Assembly (NCBI RefSeq): GCF_000964685.1
Contig: NZ_LANS01000001.1
Location: forward strand, 1,240,001 to 1,304,000
Source: Anaplasma phagocytophilum str. Webster
GTDB lineage: Bacteria; Pseudomonadota; Alphaproteobacteria; Rickettsiales; Anaplasmataceae
Direction of reading: 5' to 3'
Length of the DNA: 64,000 bases
The translations under genes and the position numbers were made by a program. Shown here piece by piece: positions 59,892 to 64,000 of this stretch. The notes beneath the pieces are model-generated. The model made no database searches, was not told the DNA's origin, and saw only the letters and a list, made by a program, of their open reading frames with translations. The first letter of the stretch is position 1, and every line of letters begins with the position of its first letter.

Positions 59892-61166
59892 CTAAAAAGC
59901 AAACCTTATGCCAAATTCACCACCTACATAACTCATGCTGAATTTCGCAACAGCCGTTTCTTTTGTACGTCCCTGAGGACTAAGATCATAAGATAAGCGC
60001 TTTACCGGAAGATCTACATATTCTCCATCACCAACAACACGCTGATAAAACCCTCCTGCAAATGCTGAAACTTCAGGAGAGAACTTATAACTCAATCCTG
60101 CCTTTAACTTGTAAGATAACTTCGGAGTTACTTTTCCATCAACTATACTAACAAAGTTACTCCCAAGACCAATGCAGGTATACGGCATAATACCAAACCC
60201 CTCACTGAAAATATCATAACAAGCGTTAAGCATGACAGACGTGGAAGAAATTGCTTTTATCTCTACAATCTCACTTCCTTCTATAGTCCTGGCTAATAGA
60301 CCTGCCACCATTACTTTTGATTCCCTATCAAGAACACTGATATCCCCTGCTACAGTAGCTGATGCATCCAACGCATAAGGCTTCCCGTTGCTTTTACCGG
60401 TTAATTTTTTACCTCCATTATTGATCTTAGGCCACTTCTGCGCTCCTTGATCACCTAAAGCCGCTGTAAAGCTCTGCTCCAACTTTCCGCCCTTTTTATC
60501 TTTACTATTGCAAGAACCTTTCTTACTGTCTTTGAGCCCACCGTTGTCCAAAAGATCGTTTCCTCTATTGCAAATTTGCTCATTAATCCAAGGATGAGTA
60601 ATCTTCAGAGTATTGGCAAAATGAACAATGTCTTGTCCTTTCACTTTCGCAAGAGCGGCAGCAAGCGCGTCAGTTTTGTTTGCAACAACATCATAAGCCA
60701 GCTCCTTAGCTAGTAGATATATTGTATCGGATTCCTCTCCTCTTATACCCTTGCCGTAGCGACTTTTGATTTTAAAACGCTCATAACCAACTTCAACTTC
60801 AAATCTGAGAGCACCCATGGTATAGCCAATACTTCCTTCCATAGCTAGTAGCACGCTGTTCTTAAACCTAATTTGCGGATCAGGTACACTCCAATCAAAT
60901 CTATTGGTCTCTAATTTTACGCTCTTCCCATCCCTTAGGTATGGATATACTGCCTTGGTTTCTCCACTGCTTTCACTTATAGTAAAATCTCTTATCTTGC
61001 TAAATACTGGACTATAATTTAATCCTACATAGAAATAATTAGATTCTCCCATATCGGAAATATTCTGTCCAGAATGCATAGCTTGGACTTCCTGACTAGT
61101 CATTAGCACCGCAAAAGACAGCATTATACTTCCTAAAAACAGCTTCCTACAACTTCTAGCGCTCAT
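59892..61166 (-). CDS. P44/Msp2-superfamily outer membrane protein
   Basis: First of the tandem trio. ATG 61166 (MSARSCRKLFLGSIMLSFAV) with TTAGGAG upstream is chosen; the frame is open to 61259. Signal peptide ends QEVQA. 424 residues. Conserved FYVGLNYSPVFSKIRDFTI, FDWSVPDPQIRF and LLAKELAYDV; the central variable region differs most from its neighbours (ICNRGNDLLDNGG, KKGSCNSKDKKGG, QKWPKINNGG); C-terminal ACYDIFSEGFGIMPYTCIG and GIRFAF. An A+T-rich TACTATAGCCTATTTTAATA stretch ~110 bp upstream may hold the promoter. Confidence 0.9.
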   Translation of the reverse strand: MSARSCRKLFLGSIMLSFAVLMTSQEVQAMHSGQNISDMGESNYFYVGLNYSPVFSKIRDFTISESSGETKAVYPYLRDGKSVKLETNRFDWSVPDPQIRFKNSVLLAMEGSIGYTMGALRFEVEVGYERFKIKSRYGKGIRGEESDTIYLLAKELAYDVVANKTDALAAALAKVKGQDIVHFANTLKITHPWINEQICNRGNDLLDNGGLKDSKKGSCNSKDKKGGKLEQSFTAALGDQGAQKWPKINNGGKKLTGKSNGKPYALDASATVAGDISVLDRESKVMVAGLLARTIEGSEIVEIKAISSTSVMLNACYDIFSEGFGIMPYTCIGLGSNFVSIVDGKVTPKLSYKLKAGLSYKFSPEVSAFAGGFYQRVVGDGEYVDLPVKRLSYDLSPQGRTKETAVAKFSMSYVGGEFGIRFAF

Positions 61167-62240
61167 ACACCTAACTCCTAAAACTGAGGTCATGAAAATC
61201 GACCCATTCCCCTTAACCATCACTTTATCAATGCAAATCACACCACAAGTTCGGCTCAAACGTAATAAGTATTAAAATAGGCTATAGTAGAGCATTATAA
61301 ATCTATCTCGAGTATCATAATTTTCAATCATACCTAACAAAAAAGTACATTGATCTCCTTTTTATGATAAGACGATAAGAATAATACTTGTAAGTTGAAA
61401 ACTCCGGTTAATATAAGATATCTCATATCAATCCTTACAACCTATTCAATAAAAATCACTGCTTTAGCCTATGCTAGTAGGAGAAATAACACCTAAAGCT
61501 TCTGAAAAATCGTAACAAGCATTACTTAAAAGATAGTAACAACCATTGACCAGCCTGAAATTGAAATGAGCCGCGCATTTCCGCACTTTAATTTCTTAAT
61601 TACTCATATAATAGTTTAGTTTATGCCTATAACATACTTTATATATCATACTATTATAAGCCAGAAGATAGCATTACCACCATCCAATAGGCTTTTATTG
61701 ATATTTTTGAACTTTATAGGATATTTCGTTTATATCGCCTAAATACCAGAAAAATAACGCTTTTTATATACAAGATAAAACTGAAACTACTTTCCAATTT
61801 ACTGGTATTTGAACCCCTTTAATGCAATAATTTCTCCTGCTGAAATTCTGTTTGCTACGTAGCGCTTGGAAAACTGCCTAGGAATTACATCTATATAACA
61901 AAACTCCCTTCTTTCCAAAAGAGAGAGTACACATATTCCTCAACCTGAAGGCCGCAAAATTCATTCAAAGAAGTAAGAAGAAACCCCCAAGCCTAGCTCA
62001 ATATCCAGGCTAAACTCGCAAAAATTTGAATTGAATATGGGGACACAAACCAACTCTGTAAGCAATGTAGTAATACTCGCAAAGGAAAAGAAATGCCGCA
62101 TATAGCTAAACGGGCTGGCTCATACCCGCAGAGACCTAGCAGCAAGACTTCTACCCCAAGCTCAATCTTACCCTACCACAGAGCACTTAAGATCCACATC
62201 TGCAACTCAGTAATTTTTTCTAAACCCCTAACACCAAATG
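61167..62240. other. Spacer upstream of P44-like genes
   Basis: 1.07 kb with the probable promoter of the P44-like tandem at its left end, a P44 fragment at 61465-61535 (listed separately), and two diverged similar stretches near 61985-62020 and 62145-62180 (CCCCAAGC-TAGCTCAAT type). No gene supported. Confidence 0.5.
61465..61535 (-). pseudogene. P44/Msp2 fragment
   Basis: Minus strand reads SNACYDFSEALGVISPTS, matching the C-terminal conserved block LNACYDIFSEGFGIMPYT of the neighbouring P44-like gene. Nothing on either side continues the match, so it is a ~70-bp relic of a former family copy. Confidence 0.7.
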
Positions 62241-63425
62241 CTAGCTTAGGTACGAACAAGCCTCCAAAATCCTCTCACATGCTTCAGATAACCTATCATC
62301 TGAGAGAGCATATGAAATACGGAAAAAGTTAGGAGCTCCAAAGGCAACACCAGGAACTACAGCCACCCTATGATTTAGCAAATGCTTCGCCATATCACTT
62401 CCGTCGTTTATCACACCAACTTTAGGAGCGTGTTTACCTATCGCATTACCGCATGATATGAACACATAAAAGGCTCCTTGTGGCACATCTGCCTGCAACA
62501 CTCCTGAAGAAAGCACTGCATCCATAACCCTATCCCTTCTACGCGCAAATGCCTTAATTCTAGTGTCTAAAAAAGATTGATCACCATCCAGCGCGGCTAT
62601 TGCAGCATACTGCGCTATGGAATTAGCATTAGTTGTACTCTGAGACTGTATTGTGGATACCGCTTTTATAGCTTCCGCGTTACCTAATATGTACCCTATC
62701 CGCCAGCCTGTCATGGAATACGCTTTTGAGACCCCATTAACTATATAGACTCTATCATAAAGTGATGGTTCTACCTGCAGAATGCCGCAAAACTCAGCAT
62801 CATAGACAAGCTTTGCGTATATGTCATCAGTAATAACTAAGACATGTTTATGCTGCTTTAAAACCTCTGCTATAGCGGCTAACTCTTCTCTACTATACAC
62901 TGCACCGGTAGGGTTGGACGGAGAGTTAATAATGAGCCATTTAGTCTTCGGGGTTATTGCTCCACGAAGTAATTCTGGAGTCAACTTCAAATAGTCACCG
63001 CAATTTACAATAACTGGAGCTCCCCCTGCTATTTTTACCATGTCTGGATACGAAACCCAATACGGCGCAGGAATAATAACCTCATCTCCCTCGTTTATGG
63101 TAGCCATAAACAGGTTATATATGCACTGCTTAGCCCCAGCCCCTACTAATACTTGATTTGCTACGTAGTCTATACCATAGTCCCGACGCACACTGCGAAT
63201 AATGGAATCTTTCAATTCGGGAATACCTTCCACTGGAGTGTATTTAGTTTTTCCTGCATTAATGGCAGCAATCGCCGCATCCTTTACATGATCTGGAGTA
63301 TCAAAGTCGGGTTCCCCTGCACCTAGAGATATTATGTCAAGCCCTTGAGCCCTAAGTTCTAACGTAAGTCTAGAAAGCTCTAAGGTAGGTGACGGTTTGA
63401 TACAATTCATCCTTTCGCTTAGCAT
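62241..63425 (-). CDS. aspC: Aspartate aminotransferase (class I, subgroup Ib)
   Basis: PLP-dependent interconversion of aspartate and oxaloacetate. SLGAGEPDFDTPDHVK near residue 35, VLVGAGAKQCIYNL, PAPYWVSYPDM, NSPSNPTGAVYS, VITDDIYAKL, the PLP lysine in NGVSKAYSMTGWRIGY, and the C-terminal arginine block FFRISYALSDDRL. ATG 63425 follows GGGGG by seven bases; an ATG five codons later is an alternative. 394 residues, complete. It is divergent from the peroxiredoxin. Confidence 0.96.
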   Translation of the reverse strand: MLSERMNCIKPSPTLELSRLTLELRAQGLDIISLGAGEPDFDTPDHVKDAAIAAINAGKTKYTPVEGIPELKDSIIRSVRRDYGIDYVANQVLVGAGAKQCIYNLFMATINEGDEVIIPAPYWVSYPDMVKIAGGAPVIVNCGDYLKLTPELLRGAITPKTKWLIINSPSNPTGAVYSREELAAIAEVLKQHKHVLVITDDIYAKLVYDAEFCGILQVEPSLYDRVYIVNGVSKAYSMTGWRIGYILGNAEAIKAVSTIQSQSTTNANSIAQYAAIAALDGDQSFLDTRIKAFARRRDRVMDAVLSSGVLQADVPQGAFYVFISCGNAIGKHAPKVGVINDGSDMAKHLLNHRVAVVPGVAFGAPNFFRISYALSDDRLSEACERILEACSYLS

Positions 63426-63732
63426 ACATATCCCCCATTGAAATGCATCACTCCTGATGCCACTATTCTTAACCTAACTCGTTAACTCTAAATCAGAACA
63501 CTTGCAATACCTAAAGCACTGCATACACCAAAATTACGTGTGTCAGTGAGCGTTATACCCTTACTATTTCACTTCTACAAGTTTTAAACTACCGTTAGTA
63601 GCATTGGTACTACTTATACGCTGCTAACCTGGAATACAAATGTCAGCATGCTACGTTTTATGTTCCAAAAAACACATTGTTGATCTAGTAATATTTTGTA
63701 TACTGTTCCAAGTTTTTTTTGTGAGACGCCTT
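63426..63732. other. Divergent intergenic region aspC / peroxiredoxin
   Basis: 307 bases expected to carry both promoters. A TTGATC...TATACT pair at about 63680-63705 is a possible peroxiredoxin promoter. Nothing else is recognised. Confidence 0.35.
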
Positions 63733-64000
63733 ATGAATTTGGTAACAAAGCCGGCCATAGACTTTACTGCACGTGCCGTTATGTCTGATGGTAAGATGTG
63801 TGATCTTACGCTTAGTAAGCACGTCGCTGGAAAATATGCAGTGTTGTTCTTCTACCCTCGTGACTTTACATTCGTGTGTCCGACTGAGATACTGTCTCTG
63901 CATAGCAGAATACCTCAATTCAGTGAGCAAAACGCCGAAGTCATAGCGATCAGCACAGACTCCGAGTTCGCGCACTCTCATTGGCGTAACACACCTTTAG
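63733..64000 (+). CDS. 2-Cys peroxiredoxin (AhpC/TSA), 3' end outside window
   Basis: Reduces peroxides using a thioredoxin-like donor. Visible from ATG 63733: MNLVTKPAIDFTARAVMSDG, VLFFYPRDFTFVCPTEI with the peroxidatic cysteine at residue ~48, and VIAISTDSEFAHSHWRNTPL. A GTG at 63721 in the same frame is an alternative start. The resolving cysteine would lie beyond the window edge. 89 codons are visible. Confidence 0.95.
   Translation, partial: MNLVTKPAIDFTARAVMSDGKMCDLTLSKHVAGKYAVLFFYPRDFTFVCPTEILSLHSRIPQFSEQNAEVIAISTDSEFAHSHWRNTPL

Noticed and set aside
63685-63981. 98-codon minus-strand frame at the right edge
   Set aside because: It is the antisense shadow of the peroxiredoxin, which has clear family motifs.

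Overview
The window looks like chromosome from an Anaplasma, most probably Anaplasma phagocytophilum. The evidence is three tandem P44/Msp2-superfamily outer-membrane proteins, a giant ankyrin-repeat protein, a complete Isc iron-sulfur operon led by an IscR-cysteine desulfurase fusion, remnants of a rhodobacterial-type gene transfer agent (GTA), and the low coding density typical of Anaplasmataceae. Species assignment rests on family recognition by eye; no search was run.

Layout. 1-9257 (-): the first ~3,085 codons of a giant ankyrin protein that runs off the left edge. 10.5-15.9 kb (+): an orphan membrane protein, then atpG (frameshifted), folE and pmbA/tldE. 16.0-17.6 kb: a patchwork of decayed gene copies. 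18.0-21.8 kb (-): argS, then tRNA-Ile, rpmA and rplU. 22.0-26.2 kb (+): a 578-bp exact copy of part of a GTA gene, then eno, obgE and a 5-formyl-THF cyclo-ligase. 26-36 kb: mostly non-coding DNA holding rsmH, GTA gp13, ccmH and decayed copies of pleD, folE and a transaldolase gene. 36.3-38.9 kb (+): GTA gp15. 40.5-47.9 kb (-): the Isc operon, iscR-nifS / iscS / iscU / iscA / hscB / hscA / fdx / orphan membrane protein. 48-54.5 kb: an alpha/beta hydrolase, putA and fabG. 57.2-61.2 kb (-): the three P44-like genes. 62.2-64 kb: aspC (-) and the start of a 2-Cys peroxiredoxin (+).

The most striking feature is in the spacers. They contain many partial, decayed and sometimes rearranged copies of genes, several with intact parents in this window: pmbA, the giant ankyrin gene, argS (twice), atpG/folE, GTA gp15 (one identical and one decayed copy), hscB and p44. 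Three others (lon, pleD, transaldolase) have no intact parent here. One copy, 16029-16719, is a mosaic in which a pmbA copy is interrupted by an ankyrin-gene segment and an inverted pmbA segment. Fragments that cross gene boundaries or are inverted point to DNA-level duplication or conversion rather than simple decay in place.

Two genes (atpG and iscR-nifS) are each broken by a one-base shortfall in a G homopolymer. This could be contingency slippage, real decay or sequencing error, and the raw sequence cannot decide. No CRISPR array, insertion sequence, integrase or rRNA was seen.
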